From Fluviicola sp. (lineage in GTDB: Bacteria > Bacteroidota > Bacteroidia > Flavobacteriales_D > Crocinitomicaceae), in NCBI GenBank assembly GCA_031260455.1, contig JAIRJW010000058.1:1-57939 (forward strand): a DNA stretch of 57,939 nucleotides, in the 5' to 3' direction. The notes under the pieces were generated by a model. It saw only the letters and a list, made by a program, of their open reading frames with translations, made no database searches and was not told the DNA's origin. How positions within the stretch are numbered: position 1 is the first letter of the stretch; the number at the start of each line of letters is the position of its first letter. Shown piece after piece: positions 26,782 through 36,411 of this stretch. Position numbers and translations under genes: made by a program.

Positions 26782-27519
26782 CTATAATGATTTCACTCCG
26801 CCGGTTCCGTTCAAAAGCACATCGATTCCAAGCGGCGTTCCGGTATAGAGAATATTTCCCGACTCGGTAATGTAACCATGAATCACCAAATTGTTTGCAT
26901 CGATTTTGATGTTTCCGACGGTTTCTGATGCCACATAAATGGAATCGCTGACCTGCAAACCAGTCACATCGCAATAGCTGTTGCTTTTAGCGCAAATACG
27001 CGCTGACTGGGTTGTTCCGGAAAGGGTGTAGTTACACCAGCCGTGGTTTGCTTCAGCGTCAATATACAGTGCATTCACTTTCAGGTTCACATCCCCTGCT
27101 CCATCGCGGGAATAGAACGTAAAATAGTCCGTATTGATCGCTCCGCGACAAGTCAAAGGCTCTGTTCCGACAAAACGGATATTGATCAGATTTGTGCAGT
27201 GAATTTCCGCAACGACCACTTTCTTCGCATTGCGCAAAAAAGTGCATCGATTCTTGTTTATGATTGTCAGCAAGCCATCGGATACTGTTACATCAATCAG
27301 GTTCAACAGGTTTTTCCCACCGGAAAGTACCACTTTGTTTAACGAATCCTGGATGATAACATATTCGACGTGTTCTCTCAGGTCTAGCCGATTGAAATCG
27401 TCCAATGCAATTTCCTTCGTAGTATCCTCGCCTTTAAATTTAAAACACGTCCTGTTTTCCGGTTTTTTACAAGCAAAAACAAGGATCATCGAAAACAAAA
27501 GCAACAAACTATTTCGCAT
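26782..27519 (-). CDS. GIN-domain lipoprotein (DUF2807)
   Basis: 245 residues with a lipoprotein signal (SMILVFACKKPE, lipidated cysteine about 17). The rest is a right-handed beta-helix-like stack of short strands typical of the head/auto-transporter-like GIN domain (FNRLDLREHVEYVIIQ at the start, then VVLSGGKNL, LTIINKNRC and repeated short turns to GTGGVKSL). Such proteins are common in Bacteroidota and have no known activity. It overlaps the acyloxyacyl-hydrolase-like gene upstream by 11 bp, so both are on one transcript. Confidence 0.82.
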   Translation of the reverse strand: MRNSLLLLFSMILVFACKKPENRTCFKFKGEDTTKEIALDDFNRLDLREHVEYVIIQDSLNKVVLSGGKNLLNLIDVTVSDGLLTIINKNRCTFLRNAKKVVVAEIHCTNLINIRFVGTEPLTCRGAINTDYFTFYSRDGAGDVNLKVNALYIDAEANHGWCNYTLSGTTQSARICAKSNSYCDVTGLQVSDSIYVASETVGNIKIDANNLVIHGYITESGNILYTGTPLGIDVLLNGTGGVKSL

Positions 27520-28612
27520 GATATCTTGATTTATAGTTAAACGTATATCCGGCTCCGTATTCGATGTAATCGGCTTTTGCCCAGTTTGATTTCAGAACCA
27601 GATTCAGCAATAACCCGTTCCGGAACTGGTAACGCATCCCAACCCGGTGGTAGAATAAGTCATCCGGATTGTAACGGTCTTTGATATAAGCTCCCATCCC
27701 GATCACGAAGCGGAATTTATCCAATGGAATATTGTACCCGAGAAAGCCACCGATCTGTAGAATAGACCACTGTGTTTTCGGAATGTACTCCCGGTAGCCC
27801 ATAATGGCTTGCTTGGAAATAATATCAAGTGCTATTTCCATTCCTGCCTTGGGTTTGAACTGTTTATGCAGCATGGCGCTCAGGGCAAAAACCGGATAGC
27901 GCTTCCCGCCTGTCGGGAAATTCTCTTTATCCGAAATGATTCCCACTAAAGAAACGTTCCAGCTCTTGAAGAACGGTACATGTCCAAACGCTTCCGGAAT
28001 CATGCTCTGATGCTCCTCTTTTTTAAAAGTATATGCGTATCCCAAACCGATAAAGGGCATGTTTACTCCCAGATTGGGAACTTTACTTGCCCCGTTGGAA
28101 AAATGTGTCAGGTCCAGGCTGTAGATCAGTGCATGTTCCGGTCTGATATACCAGCGTCCCGTGACTCCCAGGCAAATAATGGCATTCAGGTAGGTGCTCA
28201 TTGCCACATCTTTCGGATTTTTTTCCGGATCATACACTTTAGTAATCACTCCCAAACCTGCACCCAGTTTACAGGTAAATACGTATTTTTCACTTCGCGT
28301 CCAGGGAAATTCGATAAAACCGTATGCTCCGAAGCCATATCCTAAAATCTTCCTGTTTCCCAGGTTCGATCCGTAAAGCGTTCCTCCGATGTATGGGTTC
28401 CGGTATTCCTGGCTCCAGTTTTTGGACCGGATGCGCTTGCCGAAAGACAATTCTCCTGCAAAAATCCGGTCTTTTGCCAGGTGTCCCATTGTTCCGTGAT
28501 GCGCTGCTAAAAAGCCCGATTTGGCCTTCGCTGAAAAAAACCAGTCATCCACCTTATTTTCCTGAGAATATCCCAAAATTGGCAGAAAAAAAAAGAGTAG
28601 TGTAAATCTCAT
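27509..28612 (-). CDS. PagL-like acyloxyacyl hydrolase, outer membrane
   Basis: 367 residues with signal peptide (LFFFLPILGYSQ). The PagL/lipid A 3-O-deacylase motif is recognisable in LDLTHFSNGASKVPNLGVN (His and Ser of the catalytic set), in a membrane-barrel background. PagL removes the 3-O acyl chain of lipid A. At 367 residues it is about twice the length of Pseudomonas PagL, as in the longer Bacteroidota family, so an extra N- or C-terminal barrel portion exists. Substrate in this organism is unproven. Confidence 0.75.
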   Translation of the reverse strand: MRFTLLFFFLPILGYSQENKVDDWFFSAKAKSGFLAAHHGTMGHLAKDRIFAGELSFGKRIRSKNWSQEYRNPYIGGTLYGSNLGNRKILGYGFGAYGFIEFPWTRSEKYVFTCKLGAGLGVITKVYDPEKNPKDVAMSTYLNAIICLGVTGRWYIRPEHALIYSLDLTHFSNGASKVPNLGVNMPFIGLGYAYTFKKEEHQSMIPEAFGHVPFFKSWNVSLVGIISDKENFPTGGKRYPVFALSAMLHKQFKPKAGMEIALDIISKQAIMGYREYIPKTQWSILQIGGFLGYNIPLDKFRFVIGMGAYIKDRYNPDDLFYHRVGMRYQFRNGLLLNLVLKSNWAKADYIEYGAGYTFNYKSRYHAK

Positions 28613-28616
28613 AATT

Positions 28617-28624
28617 CAAAATTA
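28617..28624 (-). promoter_or_regulatory. -7 box TAATTTTG upstream of PagL-like gene
   Basis: Minus-strand TAATTTTG matches TAnnTTTG and ends 4 nt before the ATG, another near-leaderless arrangement. Confidence 0.35.
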
Positions 28625-28639
28625 CAAATTTTGTTCTAT

Positions 28640-28647
28640 GTACATTT
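28640..28647 (+). promoter_or_regulatory. -7 box TACATTTG upstream of mazG
   Basis: Exact TAnnTTTG match ending 5 nt before the mazG ATG at 28653. Its overlap with an in-frame upstream ATG (28638) argues that 28653 is the real start. Confidence 0.45.
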
Positions 28648-28652
28648 GCAGT

Positions 28653-29462
28653 ATGGAATTAGCTAATGATAATTTAAACCAGGATCCGAGATTACTGGCT
28701 TTTGAACGCCTGTTAAATATCATGGATGATTTGCGTGAAAAATGTCCGTGGGATAAAAAACAGACTATTCAGTCGCTGAGACATTTAACTATTGAAGAAG
28801 TCTACGAACTGGCGGATTCCATCCAGGCGAATGACCTGAAAGGTATCCAGGGCGAGCTGGGAGATTTGTTCCTGCACCTTGTTTTTTATTCAAAAATCGG
28901 CTCCGAACTGGGGACTTTTGATGTAACAAGCGTTCTGAACGGAATTTGTGATAAGCTGATTCACCGCCATCCGCATATCTACGGAGATGTAACCGCCGAT
29001 TCAGAGGAAGAAGTAAAAGCAAACTGGGAAAAAATCAAACTAAAAGAAGGTAAAAAATCCGTTCTGGAAGGCGTTCCGAATACGCTCCCGGCTCTGATTA
29101 AAGCAATGAGAATTCAGGAAAAAGTCAAAGGAATCGGTTTTGAATGGTCTGAAATTGAAGACGTGAAAAACAAAGTCATCGAAGAATTTTCGGAATTGCA
29201 TGAGGCACAGCAGACAAAAGATCAGGATAAAATCCTGGATGAATTCGGAGATGTGCTGTTTTCCCTGGTAAATTACGCCCGCTTCATCCATGTGAACCCG
29301 GAAGATGCGCTCGAATCGACCAATCAGAAGTTTAAAGCGCGTTTTCAGAAAATGGAAGAGCTGATTGCGGAAGCCGGGCAAAACATGGTGGAAATGCCTC
29401 TGGAAGAAATGGATATCTATTGGGAAAAGGCAAAGTTGATCCTTCGGAAAAGTGAAAAATAA
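28653..29462 (+). CDS. mazG: Nucleoside triphosphate pyrophosphohydrolase MazG
   Basis: 269 residues from the ATG at 28653. MazG hydrolyses NTPs to NMP and pyrophosphate, and limits misincorporation and ppGpp. Both halves of the tandem MazG domain are seen: LREKCPWDKKQT with LTIEEVYELADSI (metal-binding EExxE) and GELGDLFLHLVFYS, then the second copy with VIEEFSELHEAQ and DEFGDVLFSLVNYARF. Length fits full-length E. coli-type MazG (263). Confidence 0.94.
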   Translation: MELANDNLNQDPRLLAFERLLNIMDDLREKCPWDKKQTIQSLRHLTIEEVYELADSIQANDLKGIQGELGDLFLHLVFYSKIGSELGTFDVTSVLNGICDKLIHRHPHIYGDVTADSEEEVKANWEKIKLKEGKKSVLEGVPNTLPALIKAMRIQEKVKGIGFEWSEIEDVKNKVIEEFSELHEAQQTKDQDKILDEFGDVLFSLVNYARFIHVNPEDALESTNQKFKARFQKMEELIAEAGQNMVEMPLEEMDIYWEKAKLILRKSEK

Positions 29463-29470
29463 TAAACTTT

Positions 29471-29524
29471 GAGACAATAGACACAAGACATAAGACCAGC
29501 AGTCAGTCTGGGGTCTTTTGTCTC
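29471..29524. repeat. Imperfect inverted repeat
   Basis: Arms GAGACAA...AAGACC and GGTCTT-TTGTCTC flank a 14-nt loop, with an asymmetric 14-nt insertion in the left arm. No T run follows. It may be a weak terminator or an intergenic repeat after mazG. Confidence 0.35.
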
Positions 29525-29664
29525 TCATCTTAAAGTCTCTCTCAATTACCATTAAAGCCCGTTTAATCAATAATCTGTACGTTTTATCATTTTTCAAAAT
29601 TTTAGTTAGTTAATTAGTGTTAATTATGTAATTTCGGAACTTGATTAATTTCATGGTAAATCAT

Positions 29665-32007
29665 ATGAAACAAATACTCTCCTTATTTACATTTCTGACC
29701 ATAGCAATCTATTCATTTTCCCAAGATCATACCATCCGCGGCTTTGTTTTCAACAACGAAAACAGTGAGGTAGTTCCGTTTGAAAAAGTAGTTCTTATTC
29801 CTACGGAAAAAACACAAGCTATTCTGGGAGCCAGTACGGATGTAAACGGATTCTTTTCAATCCCGAAAGTGGCAATCGGAACCTATCTGTTAAAGGTTCA
29901 GACAACTGAATTCAAAGAGTATAATAAAGAAATTGCTGTCCAGTCCAAATCCGGAACGACTGAGCTTCGTATCGACCTGATTCCCGTGGACGCAGTCGGG
30001 ATTGATGAAGTTGTCATTTCTGCTGAAACAAAAGCAAAGACAACGGAGGTATTGATGTCAGTTGTAAAACTGGACAAGAAAGGACTGGAGCGCATTCCTG
30101 CAGTGGGAGCAGAAAATGATATCACCGCTGCCTTTTCCGTAACTCCGGGAGTTGTTACAACAGGTGATCAGGGAGGACAGCTGTACGTTCGCGGGGGAAC
30201 ACCGATTCAGAACAAAGTTTTACTCGACGGAATGACGATTTACAATCCTTTTCACTCTATCGGGTTCTTCTCTATTTTTGAAACGGAACTGGTCAAAAAT
30301 GTAGATATCTATACCGGAGGGTTTGACTCAAAATACGGAGGACGAATCTCTTCTGTCATGGACATCACTTACCGTGACGGAAATAAAAAGAATTTCGGAG
30401 GGAAAGTTTCCGCATCCCCCTTTCTGGCAAAACTGGTACTGGAAGGGCCGTTGTATCGCGCTAAAGAAGGAAGACCGGGAGCAGGATCTTTTATCTTCTC
30501 TGCAAAACATTCCCTGTTGGATTACACAGCAAAAGACCTTTACCGCGGAGTTAACAATGGAAATGGTTTACCCTATAATTTTACGGATTTATACGGAAAA
30601 CTGACGTTTGCAACCGGGCAAGGTTCCAAAATTTCGGTATTCGGATTCAGCAATACGGACAAAGTGAATTACAACGAATCTGCCGCATTGGATTTTCAGC
30701 AGGCAGGCGGAGGTTTGTCCTGGATCCTTTTACCGGGAGGAGGAAAAACTTTCATCAAAGGACACTTAACAGCTTCCAACTACAAAACTCACTTCGAAGA
30801 ACAGGGATCTCAACCGCGAACCAGTTCTATTTTCGGAACAGATTTAGGCTTTGACTTCTCTTACTTTCTGAAAAATGAAAGCCAGATTGATTACGGAATC
30901 GGTATCAACATTTTCAAGACCGATTATCTGACGTATAATGAAATTGCTTCAAAAATCCAGGACGAGAACAACACTGTGGAAATCGGGGCTTACGTGAACT
31001 ACAAATTTGTAACCAAACGTTTCGTTGTTCAGCCGGGGATGCGCGCTCAGGCTTATGCCAGTTTAGGCACGATTTCTCTTGAACCGCGTTTGGGAGTGAA
31101 ATACAATGCAACAGACTTCCTGCGTCTGAAAATATCCGGAGGACGGTATTCTCAGAACTTTACTTCCACTTCTTCGGACAGAGATATCGTGAATCTCTTT
31201 AACGGACTTTTGAGTGCTCCTACCAATGTGCAGCAAACATTCATCACTGAAAACGGGAAAACAAAAAATCCGAAAAACGGAATTCAGTACTCCTGGCACG
31301 CAATTGCGGGAGCTGAGCTTGACCTGACCAAGAACCTGTCTCTGAACATCGAAGGATACTTTAAATACTTCCCGCAGCTGAGCAACATCAATATCAATAA
31401 GTTATATGAAGATGTTTCCCAGTTCGCGAAAGAAGACGATGTATACAAAAAGGACTTCCTGATTGAAAGCGGAAAATCCTATGGTGTAGATGTCTTGCTG
31501 AAATACACCATGAACCGGTTATTCCTGTGGGGAGTTTATTCTTACGGAAAAAATACCCGTTGGGACGGATTTTCAACGTACGCACCAATCTTTGACAGAA
31601 GACATAACATCAACCTGGTTGTATCCTATGCATTTGGTAAAAAGAAAGACCTGGAGCTGAATGTCCGCTGGAATTTCGGTTCGGGACTACCATTTACTCC
31701 AACAGCAGGATTCTACCAGCCTGAAACATTTTCCCAGGGAGTTACAACAGATTACACAAGCAGCAATTCTTCATCGGTTGGGGTGCTTCTGGGAGATTTC
31801 AACTCCAAAAGATTGCCAACATACCACCGCCTAGATATCACGGTTAAAAAGCAATTCAAATTTAAAAACAAAACAGAGCTTGAAATCATAGCATCTGTTA
31901 CAAACGCTTACAACCGAAAAAATATCTTTTACGTGAATCGCGTAACGAATGCCGTAATTTACCAATTCCCGATCTTACCGAGTTTGGGAGTCAGCTATAA
32001 ATTTTAA
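29665..32007 (+). CDS. TonB-dependent receptor with carboxypeptidase-like domain
   Basis: 780 residues from the ATG at 29665 (MKQILSLFTFLTIAIYSFS signal; two earlier starts add no signal). Domain order: carboxypeptidase-like regulatory repeat (about 25-105), then the plug with LYVRGGTPIQNKVLLDGM and FHSIGFFSIF, then a 22-strand-type barrel ending LPSLGVSYKF. It takes up a ligand across the outer membrane using TonB. No SusD-like partner or enzyme is adjacent, so the substrate cannot be guessed. Confidence 0.9.
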   Translation: MKQILSLFTFLTIAIYSFSQDHTIRGFVFNNENSEVVPFEKVVLIPTEKTQAILGASTDVNGFFSIPKVAIGTYLLKVQTTEFKEYNKEIAVQSKSGTTELRIDLIPVDAVGIDEVVISAETKAKTTEVLMSVVKLDKKGLERIPAVGAENDITAAFSVTPGVVTTGDQGGQLYVRGGTPIQNKVLLDGMTIYNPFHSIGFFSIFETELVKNVDIYTGGFDSKYGGRISSVMDITYRDGNKKNFGGKVSASPFLAKLVLEGPLYRAKEGRPGAGSFIFSAKHSLLDYTAKDLYRGVNNGNGLPYNFTDLYGKLTFATGQGSKISVFGFSNTDKVNYNESAALDFQQAGGGLSWILLPGGGKTFIKGHLTASNYKTHFEEQGSQPRTSSIFGTDLGFDFSYFLKNESQIDYGIGINIFKTDYLTYNEIASKIQDENNTVEIGAYVNYKFVTKRFVVQPGMRAQAYASLGTISLEPRLGVKYNATDFLRLKISGGRYSQNFTSTSSDRDIVNLFNGLLSAPTNVQQTFITENGKTKNPKNGIQYSWHAIAGAELDLTKNLSLNIEGYFKYFPQLSNININKLYEDVSQFAKEDDVYKKDFLIESGKSYGVDVLLKYTMNRLFLWGVYSYGKNTRWDGFSTYAPIFDRRHNINLVVSYAFGKKKDLELNVRWNFGSGLPFTPTAGFYQPETFSQGVTTDYTSSNSSSVGVLLGDFNSKRLPTYHRLDITVKKQFKFKNKTELEIIASVTNAYNRKNIFYVNRVTNAVIYQFPILPSLGVSYKF

Positions 32008-32030
32008 CTTTTTCAGGATAAGTCATCGAA

Positions 32031-33740
32031 TTATTTATTCCAGTGTTCAAACGCTTTTTTCTGGAAGGAATTCGGGTTTTCGATCACCTCAACACCATAT
32101 TCCAGATAAAAGCTTCGCTGAACTTCCGGAAGAGCCAGTTCGATGATTTTTCCCTGACGAATCACTGTCAATCGCTTGTTCTGATCATCCAGGTAGGATA
32201 ACCAGTTATCCAGATCACCATTCAGTTTGAAATCATTTACTGCGATAATTTCGTCGTTGAGCATCAAACCCGCCAGATCTGCCGGAGACCCGGGATAAAT
32301 GGCCGCGACCTGGAATCCGGAACCAAACGGATGTGATTTAAAACCTGTTCTTCCTACTGAGTAACGACAGTTCGGCTTGTGTGTCAGTTCCAGTCCGATT
32401 GTTTCAAGCGCTTCGGTTAAAATAGCTTCAAAAGGTCGCGTTCCGTAGAAATAACCGGTGATCAACTCTTCGATTTCCGGACCCGCCAATTCTTTGAGCA
32501 AGGCAATATAATCATCTTCGCTCACGCCTTTGTTTCCCAGTGCGAAATTGAAATACAAACGTTTCATCAATTCATCCAGACCATGCTTATTCCCGGAATA
32601 CTCACGGATTTTCACATCACAAACAAAAGCCAGCAGGCATCCTTCGGTGTAAATAGAAACTTTTCGTCCGGGCGCACCGACTGTGTACCCATCCAGCCAG
32701 GTATCATAGGAAGAATCTGCAACCGAGTAATGAAAACGACCAAAATTATCGAAATGCTTCTGCAACTGACCGGTGAATTCATGCAAGTATTGTTTCAAAT
32801 CGAACACTCCCGACTTATACAACATCAGATCGCCCATATAAGTGGTTACACCTTCGCACAAGTACCCCAGTTTCGATAAGTTCTCCTTCTGGTAATCGTA
32901 CGGGTACATTTCAATCGGGCGAATGGCTTTCACATTCCAGGCATGATACAACTCATGCGAAGAAACTCCAAGCAATTCGGTATATAAATGGCCAAATACA
33001 TCGTAGGTTGGTCCAAGTGCAATAACAGTCGATTTCTGATGCTCCACCCCGTGATAAGCTTTATATGGAAGAATGTGAAACAGGAAATGGTAATGCGGAA
33101 CCGGAAACTCCATAAATTTCTCGATCTGCTTATCCGTAAATGCTTTGAAGTCGTGGATTAATCCCGACCAGTCGATCTGGCAATCTCCCTGAAACCACAA
33201 ATGAAAAATGGTTCCGCCGGATTCATATTGATTGTATTGCAGCGACGCAGAACAAATAAACGGTGAATCCGCCAGTTCATCAAAATCTGCAGCCCTCAGC
33301 ACCATTCCTTCACGCTCCATCGAACATGCGATATTCCAGCTGGCAGGGATATCCAGATGCACTTCACAGGTTTCGTCCTTTTTTCCATTCTGATATACAA
33401 AGCAATTAACCGGATTTGAATAAAGCATTTCCTTATTCAGAAAAGTTGATCCGGCATTCAGTTCTGCCGCATAATAACTGTATTCCACCCGGATGGTTGA
33501 TGTTTCTTTCACTTCGATTTTCCAGGAAGACAGATCTGTTTTATGAAAATCCACCACCTTTCCATTCATGTCAAACACTTTAAACCCTCTGACGTTCTTT
33601 GCAAAGTTCCCCAGTTCGTATCTTCCGGGTCTCCATTTCGGTAAATGGATAATAGCACCCGGTGAGACGTTTTCAAAAATAACTTTGAACTGGATATATT
33701 GCTGGTTTGCCTGTTCAATTGCTAAATGATACTTAACCAT
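32031..33740 (-). CDS. M61-family metallopeptidase with PDZ domain
   Basis: 569 residues, without a classic signal peptide. The zinc motif HELYHAWNVKAIRP lies mid-protein, with the third ligand glutamate in GYLCEGVTTYMGD. The N-terminal beta-sandwich (WRPGRYELGNFAKNVRGF) is typical of the M61 glycyl aminopeptidase family. A C-terminal PDZ domain has GFQVAAIYPGSPADLAGL and NDEIIAVNDF. Such enzymes cut glycine or alanine from peptide N-termini. A -7 box TAATTTTG lies at 33757-33764 on this strand. Confidence 0.9.
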   Translation of the reverse strand: MVKYHLAIEQANQQYIQFKVIFENVSPGAIIHLPKWRPGRYELGNFAKNVRGFKVFDMNGKVVDFHKTDLSSWKIEVKETSTIRVEYSYYAAELNAGSTFLNKEMLYSNPVNCFVYQNGKKDETCEVHLDIPASWNIACSMEREGMVLRAADFDELADSPFICSASLQYNQYESGGTIFHLWFQGDCQIDWSGLIHDFKAFTDKQIEKFMEFPVPHYHFLFHILPYKAYHGVEHQKSTVIALGPTYDVFGHLYTELLGVSSHELYHAWNVKAIRPIEMYPYDYQKENLSKLGYLCEGVTTYMGDLMLYKSGVFDLKQYLHEFTGQLQKHFDNFGRFHYSVADSSYDTWLDGYTVGAPGRKVSIYTEGCLLAFVCDVKIREYSGNKHGLDELMKRLYFNFALGNKGVSEDDYIALLKELAGPEIEELITGYFYGTRPFEAILTEALETIGLELTHKPNCRYSVGRTGFKSHPFGSGFQVAAIYPGSPADLAGLMLNDEIIAVNDFKLNGDLDNWLSYLDDQNKRLTVIRQGKIIELALPEVQRSFYLEYGVEVIENPNSFQKKAFEHWNK

Positions 33741-33756
33741 TTGATGAGTTTTTGCC

Positions 33757-33764
33757 CAAAATTA
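33757..33764 (-). promoter_or_regulatory. -7 box TAATTTTG upstream of M61 peptidase gene
   Basis: Minus-strand TAATTTTG matches TAnnTTTG, 16 nt before the ATG. Confidence 0.4.
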
Positions 33765-33871
33765 GGAATTCCTGAATGATTAAAGAATCTATTTTGAATT
33801 AGGAGGCATATTCGCATGGAATTAGCAAGAATTGATTAATTTCGTGCCGTTACCATTTATTGAGAAAAGAA

Positions 33872-35263
33872 ATGAATTACGATATCATAGTTATTGGAAG
33901 TGGTCCCGGAGGATACGTGACAGCTATCCGTGCATCACAATTGGGTTTGAAAACGGCAATTGTTGAACGTGACGCATTGGGTGGAATCTGTTTGAACTGG
34001 GGGTGTATTCCAACAAAAGCGCTTTTGAAAAGTGCCAGTGTGTTTGAATACATTCAACATGCATCTGACTACGGAATTACCGTAAAAGATTCAAAAGCAG
34101 ATTTCGGAGGAATGGTTGAACGCTCCAGAGGAGTTGCAAATGGCATGAGCCAGGGAATTCAGTTTCTGATGAAGAAGAATAAGATTGACGTAATCAAAGG
34201 TTTCGGAGTTTTGAAAGCTGGTAAAAAAGTGGATGTAACCGGAGAAGACGGCAAAGTAACCGAATACAGTGCTGACAAAGGAATCATTATTGCAACAGGA
34301 GCACGCTCCCGTCAATTGCCGAACCTGCCCCAGGACGGAACAAAAATTATTGGGTACCGTGAGGCAATGAGCATGAAAACACAACCTAAGAAAATGGTAG
34401 TGGTTGGCTCAGGTGCGATTGGTGTTGAATTTGCATACTTTTACAATGCAATCGGAACAGAAGTAATTGTTGTGGAATACTTGCCGAACATTGTTCCGGT
34501 CGAGGACGAAGAAGTATCCAAGCAACTGGAAAAATCATTCAAGAAAGCGGGAATCAATGTGATGACGAGTGCTTCCGTAGAAGCAGTTGATACTTCAGGA
34601 AAAGGATGTATCGTAACTGTTAAAACGGCAAAAGGAGAAGAAAAAATCGAATGTGATGTGGTCCTTTCTGCAGTTGGAATTCAGGCAAACATAGAAAATA
34701 TCGGATTGGAGGAATTGGGGATTGTTGTGGATAAAGGAAGAATTCTGGTAAATGACTTCTACCAGACAAATATTCCCGGTTACTATGCAATCGGAGACGT
34801 GATTCCTACAGCTGCACTGGCTCACGTGGCTTCTGCTGAAGGAATCATCTGTGTAGAGAAAATCGCAGGACATCACCCGGAACCATTGGATTATGGAAAT
34901 ATCCCGGGATGTACATACTGTTCTCCGGAAATAGCATCCGTCGGTATGACTGAAAAAGCAGCGAAAGAAGCCGGACTGGAAATTAAAGTAGGGAAATTCC
35001 CGTTCTCCGCTTCAGGCAAAGCATCTGCTGCCGGAGCGAAAGACGGTTTCGTAAAACTGATCTTTGACGCGAAATACGGTGAATTATTGGGAGCACACAT
35101 GATCGGTGCAAATGTAACTGAAATGATTGCTGAAATCGTTGCAGTCCGCAAACTGGAAGTAACCGGTGAAGAGCTAATCAAAACAGTTCACCCTCACCCG
35201 ACAATGTCTGAAGCAGTGATGGAAGCGGCAGCGGCAGCGTATGGTGAAGTGATTCACTTGTAA
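33872..35263 (+). CDS. lpdA: Dihydrolipoyl dehydrogenase (E3)
   Basis: 463 residues from the ATG at 33872 (an in-frame TTG at 33860 is unlikely). FAD motif GSGPGGYVTAI at 9-19, redox disulfide in GGICLNWGCIPTKALL (Cys40 and Cys45), NAD motif VVGSGAIGVEFAYF, FAD-binding GYYAIGDV and the C-terminal active-site histidine in HPHPTMSEAVMEA. It reoxidises dihydrolipoamide in pyruvate and 2-oxoglutarate dehydrogenase. It has its own promoter and terminator, 11 kb from the pdhA-pdhC operon. Confidence 0.95.
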   Translation: MNYDIIVIGSGPGGYVTAIRASQLGLKTAIVERDALGGICLNWGCIPTKALLKSASVFEYIQHASDYGITVKDSKADFGGMVERSRGVANGMSQGIQFLMKKNKIDVIKGFGVLKAGKKVDVTGEDGKVTEYSADKGIIIATGARSRQLPNLPQDGTKIIGYREAMSMKTQPKKMVVVGSGAIGVEFAYFYNAIGTEVIVVEYLPNIVPVEDEEVSKQLEKSFKKAGINVMTSASVEAVDTSGKGCIVTVKTAKGEEKIECDVVLSAVGIQANIENIGLEELGIVVDKGRILVNDFYQTNIPGYYAIGDVIPTAALAHVASAEGIICVEKIAGHHPEPLDYGNIPGCTYCSPEIASVGMTEKAAKEAGLEIKVGKFPFSASGKASAAGAKDGFVKLIFDAKYGELLGAHMIGANVTEMIAEIVAVRKLEVTGEELIKTVHPHPTMSEAVMEAAAAAYGEVIHL

Positions 35264-35283
35264 CATTCAATAATTGATTATTC

Positions 35284-35315
35284 AAGCCGTTTCCGTTTGG
35301 AGGCGGCTTTTTTAT
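35284..35315 (+). terminator. Terminator of lpdA
   Basis: AAGCCG / CGGCTT stem with an inner TCC/GGA pair, followed by a T run, 20 bp after the lpdA stop. Confidence 0.8.
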
Positions 35316-35429
35316 TTCAAAAAAGTGACTGCTGCCTGTTCCCATTCTCCAGAAGCAACCTATTTGGATAAAATATAAGCTCTTTTGTTCTCGAAAATGA
35401 TGTGGTGCAGCTAATAATACTCAAACAAA

Positions 35430-35452
35430 AGCCACCCGTCACTGGTTGACAG
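35430..35452 (-). terminator. Probable terminator of the five-gene operon
   Basis: Imperfect stem GCC-CC-GTCA / TGAC-GG-GGC; on the minus strand it is followed by CTTTTGTTTG, 40 bp after the metallophosphatase stop codon. Confidence 0.5.
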
Positions 35453-35492
35453 GCGGCCATATTTTTATAATCCGTGAGATATTCTCTCCCGA

Positions 35493-36410
35493 TCAGACAA
35501 TATTTTCGTCAAGAAAACGGTTATCCGAAGCGATTGTAGCCTTTCCACTCTCATGTGTCATATCAATATCTATACGACCTAATTTCAATCCGCCATAACC
35601 GACCTGGTTCACAAAAACCGGTTTTCCTTCCTTATTCTGAAATTCCTGCATTGCTTCAAGGAAAGTATGCGTATGCCCACCGATGATCAGATCAATTCCG
35701 GAAGTGGAAGCTGCTAATACCTTATCAGAAACCTGGTTTGTTTTGTATTCATATCCCAAATGAGACAGGCAAATGACCAAATCACAACCTTCTTTTCTCA
35801 GCAAACCGGCTTGCTTCTGCGCTGCCAGAATAGGATCCTGGTAGGTCATTCCTTTCCAGTTTTCTTCCGGAACCAAGCCTTGAAGATCAACTCCCAGACC
35901 AAAAACCCCGATTTTAAAACCAGCTTTCTGAACGATCGTATGCGGCAAAACAACTTCCGAAAGCGGTGTTGAACTCAATTCATAATTGGCATTCACTACC
36001 TTGAACGAAGCATGAGTCAAAGCACTTTTATACGCTTCCATCCCGATATCAAAATCATGGTTTCCCAAAGTGACGATGTCGTAATTCATCGCTCCCATGG
36101 TTTTCATTTCGAGCACTCCATGAAACTTATTGAAATAAGGCGTTCCCTGGAAAATATCTCCGGCATCCAATAATAAAACATGTTCTTCCTGTTCCCTGAT
36201 CTGTTTTATCAAAGCTGCTCTCCTTGACACCCCGCCCATATTCGGAAACTTTGGGTGATTCACCGGAAACGGATCAATGTTCGAATGTGTATCATTGGTA
36301 TGCAGGATTACCAATTTACTTTGTTTCTTCTTTGCATTGATCAGCGACGGAGCAATTACAGCCGCTCCCGCTACCATACCGGTTTGTTGCAAAAATAATC
36401 TTCGTTCCAT
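35493..36410 (-). CDS. Metallophosphatase domain of a split 5'-nucleotidase
   Basis: 305 residues with a twin-arginine-like start (MERRLFLQQTGMVAGAAVI). All motifs of the 5'-nucleotidase/UshA N-terminal domain are visible: HTNDTHSNI, LLDAGDIFQGTPYF, LGNHDFD, LSHLGYE and GGHTHTF. The substrate-binding C-terminal domain is absent, but it is encoded separately by the preceding gene, 1 bp upstream. The pair should remove 5'-phosphate from nucleotides outside the inner membrane. It is the last gene of the operon starting at 42983. Confidence 0.9.
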   Translation of the reverse strand: MERRLFLQQTGMVAGAAVIAPSLINAKKKQSKLVILHTNDTHSNIDPFPVNHPKFPNMGGVSRRAALIKQIREQEEHVLLLDAGDIFQGTPYFNKFHGVLEMKTMGAMNYDIVTLGNHDFDIGMEAYKSALTHASFKVVNANYELSSTPLSEVVLPHTIVQKAGFKIGVFGLGVDLQGLVPEENWKGMTYQDPILAAQKQAGLLRKEGCDLVICLSHLGYEYKTNQVSDKVLAASTSGIDLIIGGHTHTFLEAMQEFQNKEGKPVFVNQVGYGGLKLGRIDIDMTHESGKATIASDNRFLDENIV

Positions 36411-36411
36411 G

